From Gluconacetobacter diazotrophicus PA1 5 (GTDB lineage Bacteria > Pseudomonadota > Alphaproteobacteria > Acetobacterales > Acetobacteraceae), in NCBI RefSeq assembly GCF_000067045.1, contig NC_010125.1:460001-524000 (forward strand): a DNA stretch of 64,000 nt. The letters are read 5' to 3'. The translations under genes were made by a program, and so were the position numbers. The notes under the pieces are model-generated. The model saw only the letters and a list, made by a program, of their open reading frames with translations, was not told the origin of the DNA and did no database searches. Below, piece by piece: positions 52,277 through 61,921 of this stretch. Position 1 is the stretch's first letter. The number at the start of each line of letters is the position of its first letter.

Positions 52277-53734
52277 TCAGCGGAAGGGCGGTTCGTCGAA
52301 GCCGCGTAGCTTGCGGGAATGCAGGCGGTCCACCCCCTGCGCGCGCAGCAGGCGCATCGTCTCGATCCCCACGGTCAGGTGCTGCGACACGCGCTCGCGA
52401 TAGAACGCGTTCGCCATGCCGCGCAGTTTCAGTTCGCCATGCAGCGGCTTGTCCGACACGCACAGCAACGTTCCGTACGGCACGCGGAAGCGGAAGCCGT
52501 TGGCCGCGATGGTCGCGGACTCCATGTCCACCGCGATGGATCGCGACATGTTGATCTGGGTGAACAGGGCATTCAGCCGCAATTCCCAGTTCCGGTTGTC
52601 GGTCGTCATCACCGTGCCGGTGCGCAGCCGGGTCTTCAGTTCCGAATCGCGCAGCCCGGTCACGCGGGCCGTGACCTCCTGCAAGGCGACCTGCACCTCC
52701 GCGATCGGGGGCACGGGCACCCAGGGCGGCAGGTCGTCGTCCAGCACGTGGTCGTCGCGGACATAGCCGTGGGCCAGCACATAATCGCCCAGCCGCTGCG
52801 TCCGGCGCAGCCCGGCGCAATGCCCCACCATCAGCCAGCAATGCGGCCGCAACACTGCCAGGTGGTCGGTAATGGTCTTCGCGTTCGCCGGCCCCACGCC
52901 GATATTGACCAGCGTGATGCCGTCCCCGTCCGGGCGGCACAAATGATAGGCCGGCATCTGCGGCAGGCCGGCATGCTGGGGCGCCGTGGCCGCGTCATGC
53001 CGGCGATGGATCAGGTCGCCGGGTTCGACGAACCGGTCGTACTCGCCCCCCTGGTCCACCTGCGCACGGCCATAGTCGCGGAACGCGTCGACATAGCGCT
53101 GGTAGTTGGTCAGCAGAATGAAGCGCTGCACATGGCGGGGCGACGTGCCGGTGTAATGATGCAGCCGCGCCAGCGAATAATCGGTCCGCTCGGCGGTGAA
53201 CAGCGCCAGCGGACGCGGCTCGCCCGGCTGGGGGATCAGCGCGCAATTGGCGATCATGTCGTCCGTCGCATGCAGGTCGGGCAGCGCGAAATGGCGCTGC
53301 AGCAGGCGCAGATCGTCCTCGGTGATCGCGGTGACGGCCTCTTCCATCACATAGGGCAGCGGGATCGGCCGCCGCGACCGGCCGACCAGCACCGGCTGGC
53401 GGTAATGGCGCAGCAGGATGTCGATCTGCTCGTGCCAATACTCGCGGAACAGTTCCGGACGGGTCAGGGTGGTGCCGTAGAATCCCGGCTCCAGCACCAC
53501 GTCGAAGGGCGGGCGCATTTCCTCGGGCGGCGGCGAGCGATCGACCGGGAAGGCCAGATAGGGATAGGTCGGCGCCGGTCCGTCCCCGGCCTTGCGGCCG
53601 GCGAAGGCCGCGCGCAGTGCCCGCACGCCGGAGTCATAGATCTTGGCGATCCGCTCCACGGCTTCGCCGGCATCGGTGAAGGCCTCGAAATCCGTGCCCA
53701 TCCGGTCGCGGATCGTCGCCATGTCGTCGGTCAT
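52277..53734 (-). CDS. amn: AMP nucleosidase
   Basis: Splits AMP to adenine and ribose 5-phosphate. 485 residues from the ATG with GAAGGG upstream. N-terminal Amn-specific domain to about 170, then the nucleoside-phosphorylase-type core with ITLVNIGVGPANAKTITDHLAVLRP, MVGHCAG, AVDMESATIAANGFRFRVPYGTLLCVSDKPLHGE. The MESAT block binds the ribose as in other family enzymes. Confidence 0.94.
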   Translation of the reverse strand: MTDDMATIRDRMGTDFEAFTDAGEAVERIAKIYDSGVRALRAAFAGRKAGDGPAPTYPYLAFPVDRSPPPEEMRPPFDVVLEPGFYGTTLTRPELFREYWHEQIDILLRHYRQPVLVGRSRRPIPLPYVMEEAVTAITEDDLRLLQRHFALPDLHATDDMIANCALIPQPGEPRPLALFTAERTDYSLARLHHYTGTSPRHVQRFILLTNYQRYVDAFRDYGRAQVDQGGEYDRFVEPGDLIHRRHDAATAPQHAGLPQMPAYHLCRPDGDGITLVNIGVGPANAKTITDHLAVLRPHCWLMVGHCAGLRRTQRLGDYVLAHGYVRDDHVLDDDLPPWVPVPPIAEVQVALQEVTARVTGLRDSELKTRLRTGTVMTTDNRNWELRLNALFTQINMSRSIAVDMESATIAANGFRFRVPYGTLLCVSDKPLHGELKLRGMANAFYRERVSQHLTVGIETMRLLRAQGVDRLHSRKLRGFDEPPFR

Positions 53735-53764
53735 GTGCCGCCCTTCTCGCACGCCGGGGCGGGG

Positions 53765-54925
53765 TCAGCGCCGCAGCAGGATATAGTTGATCGTCAGGTC
53801 GATATCGAAATGGTCCCCGACCATGTCCGGGGGCACGGGCGGCAGTTCGGCGCCATGGAACATGCCCGTCGTGGCGGCATCCAGGTAGTACGACCCCGAC
53901 TGGCCGGTCAGGCGCACCGCCTTCACCCGTCCGCTGCGGTCCAGCACCACATGGACCGAGGACTCGCCGTCCTCGCCCGCGCGGGCGGCTTCCTCGGGGT
54001 AGAACATGTGGCTGCGAATCCAGCGATCGATCTCCTCGCCGTAATCTTCGCTGACGCCGTGGATCTGGGTCTGGGTCGAATAGGGGGTGTTGAGCTGCCC
54101 GTTGCGGACCAGCGGGCCGACCGACAGGTCGATCGGGCTGCCGGACCCGCCGGCCCGCCCGCGCCGCTGGCGCGTCGGACCGGGTGAGGGGGCAAAGGAC
54201 AGGTCCATCGGCGTATCGAAGGGGGACGGCGCATGGGTGGGCGCGCGCGGGCGCGCGGGCCGGGTGTGATGCGGCGTCGGGTGCGGCGCGGGCTGGGCAG
54301 CCTGGCCGGGACTCTGCTGCGCCGGATTGGGGGGCGAGGTCGATGGCTGGTCGGGCAGCGTCTGGTCCGACGGCGTGCGCGGCAGCGGCGGCGCGGCGGG
54401 CGTCTGCGGCGACGGCACGGTCGGCGACGGCGACGAATCGCTGGTCTGCGGCTGCTCGGGCTGCGGGGTATCGGGCGTGGGCTTGTTGGGCTGCGCCCCG
54501 GACCCGCCGGCCTGGTCGGGTGAATTGCGCCCCTGCAGCCCGCTGGACGCGGGGGGGGCGAACATCATTTCGACCGACGGATTTTCGGGCGCCGACTGGG
54601 TGCCGGCATGATGCCGCGCCGCCTGCAGGATGATGGCCAGCAGGATCAGGTGCAGCGCCGCCGACAGGCCCAGGACGGTGGTGACGCCCGGTTCTTCCAA
54701 CGTGTCGGGGCGAATCATCGGCGCGCCGGCACGGCGCAGGGGGCGATAGTCGTGGGGGCGGGCTACCGGAACGGGGCGCAGGCCCTCGCGCCCGTCAGGG
54801 CGGCCCGCGGACGCCTCGGGGGCGGCCGGACGCCCCGGGCCACGCCCTGCTCCCTTGCCGCGCGGGATCAGGACGGGCTCCTCGGCCTGGCGGTGGCGGG
54901 AGGAAGGACTGAGTGTCACCGTCAT
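53765..54925 (-). CDS. TonB-like energy transducer with long Pro-rich periplasmic arm
   Basis: 386 residues (316 if ATG 54718 is used). One membrane helix around 82-105 (TVLGLSAALHLILLAIILQA), a Pro/Gln/Thr-rich arm of about 150 residues, then a TonB C-terminal domain (YPEEAARAGEDGESSVHVVLDRSGRVKAVRLTGQSG). No exbB/exbD next to it. The basic N-terminal 70 residues would be cytoplasmic if the longer start is right. Low-complexity arm makes it an EF-P client candidate. Confidence 0.78.
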   Translation of the reverse strand: MTVTLSPSSRHRQAEEPVLIPRGKGAGRGPGRPAAPEASAGRPDGREGLRPVPVARPHDYRPLRRAGAPMIRPDTLEEPGVTTVLGLSAALHLILLAIILQAARHHAGTQSAPENPSVEMMFAPPASSGLQGRNSPDQAGGSGAQPNKPTPDTPQPEQPQTSDSSPSPTVPSPQTPAAPPLPRTPSDQTLPDQPSTSPPNPAQQSPGQAAQPAPHPTPHHTRPARPRAPTHAPSPFDTPMDLSFAPSPGPTRQRRGRAGGSGSPIDLSVGPLVRNGQLNTPYSTQTQIHGVSEDYGEEIDRWIRSHMFYPEEAARAGEDGESSVHVVLDRSGRVKAVRLTGQSGSYYLDAATTGMFHGAELPPVPPDMVGDHFDIDLTINYILLRR

Positions 54926-55007
54926 GAAAAGCCGGGATTCTCCGCGTGGTCGCCTGCGGCGCGTTCCATTGCGATCGGGACCCTACCCTGTGGCGATCCC
55001 GTTGTCA

Positions 55008-55068
55008 TGTTGCCACCCTGTCATGTTGCCACCGACAGGATTGTGTTGCCACAAGAACTCTGTTGCCA
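55008..55068 (+). repeat. Four direct repeats of TGTTGCCA before alkA
   Basis: Copies start at 55008, 55024, 55044 and 55061, thus 16, 20 and 17 bp apart; the first two extend to CATGTTGCCACC. The last copy ends 7 bp before the alkA ATG. Either binding sites for a regulator or a small duplicated patch. Confidence 0.75.
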
Positions 55069-55074
55069 TGGGGC

Positions 55075-55767
55075 ATGTCATCCGTCGTTCCGGTCTCCGA
55101 ACCGATCTCCGCCGTGTCCCCCGAACTGGACCGCGCCATTCGTGCCCACCTGTCCGCCGCCGATCCCGATCTGGCGGCCCTGGTGGCCCGGATCGGGCCG
55201 TGCGGCCTGCGCATGCATGCGGCGCGCGAGCCGTACGAGGCGCTGGTGGACGCCATCGCGCATCAGCAGCTTCATGGGCGGGCGGCGCAGGCCATTCTGG
55301 GGCGGATGGTGGCGCTGGCCGGCGGCGTGTTCCCCGATCCGGCGGCGTTGCTGGCGTTGCCGGTCGAAGCCCTGCGCGGCTGCGGGTTCTCGGGGTCCAA
55401 GATCGTGGCGATGCATGGCGTCGCCAAGGCGCGGCTGGACGGGCTGGTGCCCTCGCGCCGCCAGGCGGAATCGCTGTCAGACGCCGAACTGATCGCCCGC
55501 CTGGTCAGCCTGCGCGGCATCGGGCGCTGGACGGTCGAAATGCTGTTGATCTTCTCGCTGGGCCGGCTGGACATCATGCCGGTGGACGATTTCGGCGTGC
55601 GCGAGGGGTGGCGATTGCTGAAGGGGCTGGACGCCCAGCCCCGACCGAAGCAACTGGCTGCTATTGCGGCGGACTGGAGCCCCTATCGGTCGGCGGCGGC
55701 GTGGTATCTGTGGCGCGCGGCGGATGCGGTGAAGCCGCCGGACCGCGCCAACCCCATGACCGCGTAG
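55075..55767 (+). CDS. alkA: DNA-3-methyladenine glycosylase II
   Basis: 230 residues, removes alkylated purines from DNA. Helix-hairpin-helix plus Gly/Pro-Asp motif: LVSLRGIGRWTVEMLLIFSLGRLDIMPVDDFGVREG, with the catalytic Asp in VDDFGV. The N-terminal TBP-like domain of E. coli AlkA is absent, as in Mag1-type enzymes. The Ada regulator at 8.9 kb may control it. Confidence 0.92.
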   Translation: MSSVVPVSEPISAVSPELDRAIRAHLSAADPDLAALVARIGPCGLRMHAAREPYEALVDAIAHQQLHGRAAQAILGRMVALAGGVFPDPAALLALPVEALRGCGFSGSKIVAMHGVAKARLDGLVPSRRQAESLSDAELIARLVSLRGIGRWTVEMLLIFSLGRLDIMPVDDFGVREGWRLLKGLDAQPRPKQLAAIAADWSPYRSAAAWYLWRAADAVKPPDRANPMTA

Positions 55768-55769
55768 CG

Positions 55770-56561
55770 TCAATATTGTTCGGTGAAGGCTTCCAGCAGC
55801 GCGGCGAAGCGGGTCGGGTTTTCGACATGCAGCCAGTGGCCGGCCTCTTCGATCCGTTCCAGCCAGTAATTGGGAAACAGCCGGCGCATCACCCCGAAAT
55901 GTTCCCGACGGATATAGGGTGAATTGCCGCCGGCCAGGAACAGGGTCGGTCCGGGATAGGTATAGCCCTCGGGGATGTAGGGCCAGCTTTCGATGTTGGT
56001 CATCGACGACACGATGTCGCGCAGCCCGATGATCCAGCCCGGATTCTCGCCCAGCCGGATATTCTGCAGCATCAGCGCCCGCACGTCGGCATTGGGGATT
56101 TCGGGGCGCAGCAGGGCGTCGGCCTCGGCCAGGTTCAGGTAGGGCGGGAACTTCACCCGCAGCATCTGCTCGCCCAGCGAGAACTGGCCGTGCCCGGTAC
56201 GGGCCGGCGGAATATCGGCCACCAGCAGGCTGTGGACCATGCCCGGCCGGGTCAGGGCCAGCGTCATCGCGACCTTGCCCCCCATCGAATGGCCCACCAG
56301 GGTCGCGGGCAGCGCCGCGTGGTGGGCCAGCGTATCCAGCAGGTCGTCGGCCATGGTGTTGTAGTCCATCGGGCCGTGCGGGCTGTCGCCGTGGTTGCGC
56401 AGGTCGATGGCCAGCGTCCGCCGCGTCCGGGCCAGCCGCCGCTGGAAGAAGCCCAGGTTGCGCGCGCGCCCGAACAGGCCGTGCAGCAGGACGATGGGCG
56501 GCCGCGCGGACTCGCCCCCCGACTGGTCCTCGGGCCCGCGCGCGATGACGTTCAGCAGCAC
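55770..56561 (-). CDS. Alpha/beta hydrolase (YbfF-like esterase)
   Basis: 263 residues. Nucleophile elbow GHSMGG near 98, oxyanion HGLFG near 28, acid and base near DIPPARTG and AGHWLHVENP. Gene is convergent with alkA, only 2 bp apart. GTG start inferred. Substrate is unknown; the family hydrolyses short acyl esters and thioesters. Confidence 0.9.
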   Translation of the reverse strand: MLLNVIARGPEDQSGGESARPPIVLLHGLFGRARNLGFFQRRLARTRRTLAIDLRNHGDSPHGPMDYNTMADDLLDTLAHHAALPATLVGHSMGGKVAMTLALTRPGMVHSLLVADIPPARTGHGQFSLGEQMLRVKFPPYLNLAEADALLRPEIPNADVRALMLQNIRLGENPGWIIGLRDIVSSMTNIESWPYIPEGYTYPGPTLFLAGGNSPYIRREHFGVMRRLFPNYWLERIEEAGHWLHVENPTRFAALLEAFTEQY

Positions 56562-56581
56562 GATGGCATGGTCCTTCCCTT

Positions 56582-57610
56582 TTATGCCGGCACCAGGCTC
56601 AGGACGATCTTGCCCGAATGGGCACCCGATTCCATGAGCTTATGGGCTTCGGCGACGCGCGCAAAGGGGAAGGTGGCGTGAATCACCGGCGCGATCGTCC
56701 CGTCCGCCAGCCCGGGCCAGATCGTCCGGCGCAGCCCGTCCGCGACCTGCGCCTTGTATGCCGTGTCACGGGGGCGCAGCGTCGTGCCCGTCACCGTCAG
56801 GCGGCGGGTCATGATGCGGGCCACGCCCACATCCTGCGCCTTCGCCCCACCCTGCAGCGCGATGATGACCAGGCGCCCGTCCGGGGCCAGGCAGCGCAGG
56901 TTGCGGTCCAGATACGGGCCGCCGATCACGTCCAGTACCACGTCCACGCCCCGCCCGCCGGTCAGGGTGCCGATTCGCGCGACGAAATTCTCGCTGCGGT
57001 AGTCGATCGCGGCCTCGGCGCCCAGCCGCACGCACAGCGCGGCCTTTTCGGCCGACCCCACCGTGACGTACGGAATCGCCCGCAGCGCCCGGGCGGTCTG
57101 GATCGCGGCGGTGCCGATGCCGCCGCTGCCGCCATGGATCAGCACGGACTCGCCGGCGGCCAGGTGCGCGGTCATGGCCAGGTTCGACCAAGCGGTAAAG
57201 AACGTCTCCGGCAGGGCGGCGGCGCGAATGGCGTCATACCCTTCGGGCCAGGGCAGGCATTGTCCGGCCGGCACTGCGCAATATTCGGCATACCCGCCGC
57301 CATTGGTCAGGGCGCAGACGCGCGTGCCGGTCGCGGGCCAGGACCCGTCGGGACGGCCCGCGACGACCTCGCCCGCGATTTCCAGCCCCAGGATCGGGCT
57401 GGCGCCGGGCGGCGGTGGATACAGGCCCTGGCGCTGCATGATGTCGGGCCGGTTCACGCCGGCGGCCATGACCCGGACCAGGACTTCGCCCGGGCCGGGC
57501 CGGGGCAGGGGCAGGTCCGCCAGTTCCATGGCATCGGGCGGTCCGGGATCACGGACGACGACCGCGCGCATGTGGTGGGGCAGGCCAGGGGATAGCGAGG
57601 GAGCGGACAC
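56582..57610 (-). CDS. NAD(P)H:quinone oxidoreductase (PIG3-like, medium-chain reductase)
   Basis: 342 residues from a GTG that has GGAG seven bases upstream; ATG 57571 is the other plausible start. Zinc-free medium-chain fold: MAAGVNRPDIMQRQGLYPPPPGASPILGLEIAGEV, cofactor motif LIHGGSGGIGTAAIQTARA, and GGRGVDVVLDVIGGPYLDRN. Same strand and 20 bp upstream of the esterase. Confidence 0.92.
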   Translation of the reverse strand: MSAPSLSPGLPHHMRAVVVRDPGPPDAMELADLPLPRPGPGEVLVRVMAAGVNRPDIMQRQGLYPPPPGASPILGLEIAGEVVAGRPDGSWPATGTRVCALTNGGGYAEYCAVPAGQCLPWPEGYDAIRAAALPETFFTAWSNLAMTAHLAAGESVLIHGGSGGIGTAAIQTARALRAIPYVTVGSAEKAALCVRLGAEAAIDYRSENFVARIGTLTGGRGVDVVLDVIGGPYLDRNLRCLAPDGRLVIIALQGGAKAQDVGVARIMTRRLTVTGTTLRPRDTAYKAQVADGLRRTIWPGLADGTIAPVIHATFPFARVAEAHKLMESGAHSGKIVLSLVPA

Positions 57611-57717
57611 GGGGCGACTCTCCGGCAACAGGAATGGTCAGCAGGAATGGTGCTGCGACGGTTATGGCGTAATTTGAGTTGATCGGACCGGTGCATGACT
57701 TCAAATAGTCGGCACGG

Positions 57718-59619
57718 GTGTCCCGCCGCCGCATGGGCGCCGCGCGAAAGTGGCTTGTCGTGTCGTCTTCCACCCTCGGCCTGTTGACTCATCTGTTCCG
57801 TCATCGCGGGGCATCCCTGTCGGAAGGGGGGCCGGCGAAGGGGCTTGCGCGGGACGACCGGGTCTCGCAGGTGCCGCGCGTCCTGCGTGCGCTGGTGCGG
57901 GCGGACGAGATCTGGCTGGTCGTGCTGGCGGCCTGCGTGGGCACCGGGGCCGGCCTGCTGGTCAGCGCCATGACCCATGCCACGCTGCTGGCGCATCGGG
58001 TGCTGTTCGCCGTCGGCGGGGATGGCCGCATTTCGGGCCTGCCGTCCATCGCGCCCCTCCGCGCCATCCTGGTGCCCAGCCTGGGCGGGCTGGTGCTGGG
58101 GCTGCTGGGTGTGCTGATCGCGCGCTATGCCCCCGGCCGTCCGGTCGACCCGATCGAGGCGAACGCGCTGCATGGCGGCCGCATGTCCACGCTGGACAGC
58201 GCCATCGTCGCCCTTCAGACGGTCCTGTCGAATTCGGTCGGCGCCTCGGTAGGGCTGGAGGCCGGGTTTACGCAGATCGGTGCCGCTACCGGCTCGCGAC
58301 TGGGGCGCATGTTCCGGGTACGGCGCGAGGATCTGCGCCTGCTGGTCGGATGTGGTGCCGCCGGCGCCATCGGCGCGGCGTTCGACGCGCCGCTGGCCGG
58401 GGCGTTCTATGCCTTCGAACTGGTGATCGGCACCTATTCGCTGGCCAACCTGGCGCCGGTCGCGGCGGCGTCGATCTGCGCCATCGGGGTGACGCACCTG
58501 CTGCACAGCGCGGCCCCCGGCGTGACCGTGGACCTGCCGGCGGGGCTGCGGATGGACGATTACCTGCCGATCGCGACCCTGGGAATCGTGGCCGCCCTGC
58601 TGGGGGTGGCCCTGATGTATTGCGTGACCCTGGCCGAAACCCTGTTTCGCCGCTCCGGCCTGCCGGCCTGGATGTGTCCGGCCGTGGGCGGGACGATCGT
58701 CGGCACGATGGCGCTGGTTTCGCCCTCGGTGCTGTCGTCGGGCCACTGGGCGATGCGCGTCGCGCTGGAACAGGGCCACCCGACCGGATGGATCCTGGTC
58801 CTGCTGGCGCTGAAGGCGGTGGCCTCGTCGGTCTCGATCGGGTCGGGGTTCCGGGGCGGCCTGTTCTTCGCATCGCTGTATCTGGGCGTCCTGACCGGGG
58901 CGGCGTTCGGTGGTGGTCTGGCGCTGGTCTCGGCCAATCCGCTTTCAGCGGAACTCTGCGCCCTGGTGGGCATGAGCGCCATGGCCGTGGCGGTGGTCGG
59001 CGGGCCCATGACGATGGTGTTCCTGGCGCTGGAAATGACGGGCAGCCTGCCGCTGACCGTCGCGGTGCTGGTGGCGTCGGTGATTTCCGGCCTGACCGTG
59101 CGCCGGACCTTCGGCTACTCCTTCGCCACCTGGCGGTTCCACCTGCGCGGGGAATCCATCCGTTCGGCGGTCGATGTCGGCTGGATTCGCACGCTGACGG
59201 TCGGGCGGATGATGCGCCGTGACGTGAAGGCGATGTGCCAGACGACGACGGTCCAGGAGGCCCGGCATGCCTATCCGCTGGGCGCGGCGCAACGCTTCGT
59301 CCTGGTCGACGGCGCGGGCCGCTATGTCGGATTGGTGCAGGTGCCCGACCTGTATGCCGAAACGGCGCGTGCGACCGAGGACCTGACCCGCTTCGCCCAG
59401 TATCGCGACGTGATGCTGATGCCGCAGATGAACCTGCGCGACGCGATCGCCCGTTTCGAACAGGCGGAAAGCGACGCGCTGGTGGTGGTCGATGGCATGG
59501 AATCCCGCATGGTGCTGGGACTGCTGACCGAACAGCACGCCCTGCGCCGCTATAGCGAGGAACTGGACCGTACTCGCCGCGAACTGGCGGGTGAGGGTCG
59601 TCTCCACGCCCGCGTCTGA
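57718..59619 (+). CDS. CLC-family chloride channel/antiporter with C-terminal CBS pair
   Basis: 633 residues. About 11 membrane helices with the selectivity motifs GASVGLEAGFTQIGAATGS (GSGIP-like region), GAAGAIGAAFDAPLAGAFYAFE and GSGFRGGLFFASLYLG. The last 150 residues form two CBS domains (TVGRMMRRDVKAM and RDVMLMPQMNLRDAI). The first CLC motif has no Glu at the usual gating position that I can place with certainty. GTG start; ATG 57733 is possible. Confidence 0.9.
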   Translation: MSRRRMGAARKWLVVSSSTLGLLTHLFRHRGASLSEGGPAKGLARDDRVSQVPRVLRALVRADEIWLVVLAACVGTGAGLLVSAMTHATLLAHRVLFAVGGDGRISGLPSIAPLRAILVPSLGGLVLGLLGVLIARYAPGRPVDPIEANALHGGRMSTLDSAIVALQTVLSNSVGASVGLEAGFTQIGAATGSRLGRMFRVRREDLRLLVGCGAAGAIGAAFDAPLAGAFYAFELVIGTYSLANLAPVAAASICAIGVTHLLHSAAPGVTVDLPAGLRMDDYLPIATLGIVAALLGVALMYCVTLAETLFRRSGLPAWMCPAVGGTIVGTMALVSPSVLSSGHWAMRVALEQGHPTGWILVLLALKAVASSVSIGSGFRGGLFFASLYLGVLTGAAFGGGLALVSANPLSAELCALVGMSAMAVAVVGGPMTMVFLALEMTGSLPLTVAVLVASVISGLTVRRTFGYSFATWRFHLRGESIRSAVDVGWIRTLTVGRMMRRDVKAMCQTTTVQEARHAYPLGAAQRFVLVDGAGRYVGLVQVPDLYAETARATEDLTRFAQYRDVMLMPQMNLRDAIARFEQAESDALVVVDGMESRMVLGLLTEQHALRRYSEELDRTRRELAGEGRLHARV

Positions 59620-59633
59620 GGGCGTGCCGAACG

Positions 59634-59676
59634 AAAAAGGGGCGCCGGACCCAATCGGTCCGGCGCCCCCTTTTTT
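59634..59676. terminator. Strong bidirectional terminator between the CLC gene and glnA
   Basis: 13-bp perfect stem GGGGCGCCGGACC (59639-59651) / GGTCCGGCGCCCC (59657-59669), loop CAATC, flanked by AAAAA on the left and TTTTTT on the right. It can end both convergent transcripts. Confidence 0.95.
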
Positions 59677-59693
59677 CGTCAATCCCGCCGGGA

Positions 59694-61154
59694 TCAGACG
59701 GAGTAGTACATCTCGAACTCGGCCGGGTGCGGGGTGTGTTCGAACTTGAACACTTCCTGCCACTTGATGTCGATATAGCTCTCGATCTGGTCCTTGGTGA
59801 ACACGCCGCCGGCCAGCAGGAACTCATGATCGGCCGTCAGGGCCTCCAGCGCCTCGCGCAGCGATCCGCAGACGGTCGGGATCTGCTTCAGCTCGTCGGG
59901 CGGCAGGTCGTACAGATCCTTGTCCATGGCGTCGCCCGGATGGATCTTGTTCTTGATGCCGTCCAGGCCGGCCATCAGCATGGCCGCGAACGCCAGGTAG
60001 GGGTTGGCGGTCGGGTCGGGGAAGCGGACCTCGACGCGCTTGGCCTTCGGGCTGGTCGCATACGGGATGCGGCAGGACGCCGAGCGGTTGCGCGCCGAAT
60101 AGGCCAGCAGCACCGGCGCCTCGAAGCCCGGGATCAGGCGCTTGTAGGAATTGGTCGACGGGTTGGTGAAGGCGTTCAGCGCCTTGGCGTGCTTGATGAT
60201 GCCGCCGATGTAATACAGCGCCTGGTCCGACAGGTCGGCATAGCCGTTGCCGGCGAAGACCGGCTTGCCGCTCTTCCAGATCGACTGGTGGACGTGCATG
60301 CCCGATCCGTTGTCGCCATAGATCGGCTTCGGCATGAACGTCGCGGACTTGCCGTAGGAATGGGCGACGTTGTGCACGCAGTATTTGTAGATCTGCATGA
60401 AGTCGGCGGACTTCACCAGCGTCGCGAACTTGGTGCCCAACTCGTGCTGCGACTGCGCGACCTCGTGGTGATGCTTTTCGATCGGCAGGCCCATCTCGCC
60501 CATCGTGGACAGCATCTCGGCGCGCAGGTCGTTTTCGCTGTCGACCGGCGGGACGGGGAAATAGCCGCCCTTCACCGTCGGGCGATGGCCCATGTTGCCC
60601 TCGGGATAGTCCTTCAGCGAGGCGCCGGGCCCCTCGATGCTGTCAAGCTGGTAGATGCCGAAATTCGGGCCCGTGCCGAACTTGACGCTGTCGAAGACGA
60701 AGAATTCGGCTTCCGGACCGAAAAACGCCGTGTCGCCCAGGCCGGTGGACTTCAGGTAGGCCTCGGCCAGCTTGGCGGTGGCGCGGGGGTCGCGGTTGTA
60801 GAACTGCCCGGTCGAGGGCTCGATGATGTCGCAGATCAGGATCAGCTGCGGCTTCGCCGAGAACGGGTCCATGACCGCCGTCGTCGGGTCGGGCAGCAGC
60901 ACCATGTCGCTCTCGTTGATGGCCTTCCAGCCGACGATGGACGATCCGTCGAACATGAAGCCGTCGCGGAACGTGTCCTGCTCGATCGTCGAGATATGCT
61001 GCGTGGTGTGGTGCCACTTGCCGCGCGGGTCCGTGAAGCGCAGGTCCACCAGTTCCACGGAATGTTCCTGGATCAGGCTGAATACCTTGGCAACAGCCTC
61101 CGCCGATGGGGACGGAGTCGTGGTCGGAGCTGAACTCGGGGCTTTTTTCGCCAT
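59694..61154 (-). CDS. glnA: Glutamine synthetase type I
   Basis: 486 residues. Makes glutamine from glutamate, ammonia and ATP, the main entry of ammonia in a nitrogen fixer. [36 protein letters not shown] and NRSASCRIP are catalytic blocks in the right order; [10 protein letters not shown] carries the adenylylation tyrosine, so activity is likely controlled by GlnE. It has a longer, Ser/Thr/Pro-rich N-terminus than E. coli. Downstream of glnB. Confidence 0.98.
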   Translation of the reverse strand: MAKKAPSSAPTTTPSPSAEAVAKVFSLIQEHSVELVDLRFTDPRGKWHHTTQHISTIEQDTFRDGFMFDGSSIVGWKAINESDMVLLPDPTTAVMDPFSAKPQLILICDIIEPSTGQFYNRDPRATAKLAEAYLKSTGLGDTAFFGPEAEFFVFDSVKFGTGPNFGIYQLDSIEGPGASLKDYPEGNMGHRPTVKGGYFPVPPVDSENDLRAEMLSTMGEMGLPIEKHHHEVAQSQHELGTKFATLVKSADFMQIYKYCVHNVAHSYGKSATFMPKPIYGDNGSGMHVHQSIWKSGKPVFAGNGYADLSDQALYYIGGIIKHAKALNAFTNPSTNSYKRLIPGFEAPVLLAYSARNRSASCRIPYATSPKAKRVEVRFPDPTANPYLAFAAMLMAGLDGIKNKIHPGDAMDKDLYDLPPDELKQIPTVCGSLREALEALTADHEFLLAGGVFTKDQIESYIDIKWQEVFKFEHTPHPAEFEMYYSV

Positions 61155-61330
61155 TGCTGATTACCTGCCTTAACTTGGGATGCCGAACGACACGGCGGTG
61201 AAACGGTTACGAGACTGGGGCGCCGTTGTCGATAGGACATACGGACCCCGGCACCGGCTATCGGAAGCATGCCGGTGTCCACGGGGGCACCGGTCTCCGT
61301 CGGCCGGGAAGGGGATGGTGGCGCGGCGGG
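61155..61330 (-). promoter_or_regulatory. glnB-glnA intergenic leader
   Basis: 176 bp between the two genes, with a dyad CCGGTG/CACCGG (about 61269-61290). A second promoter for glnA here would fit other alphaproteobacteria, but no -24/-12 or -35/-10 pair was found by eye. Confidence 0.4.
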
Positions 61331-61678
<348 letters not shown>

Positions 61679-61921
61679 TCATGTCCCCGGGCAGCCCCGA
61701 AATCCCGGGGCAGCGATGTGCACACGCCCGGGCCGCCCGCCCGATCCCGTGGGCGCCGCGGGCCGCCCGTACCTGACACCGTTGCACGGGTTGCGCTTTC
61801 GGGCAATCGGATCGGATTGCAAAAGGCCGGCATTTTACGCACATCTGCGCATGGCCGGCGGATTGCAGCACGGATCGCAGCAGGGAAGGGCCCACAGGAC
61901 GGGTCCGAAGGAAGGATGTTC

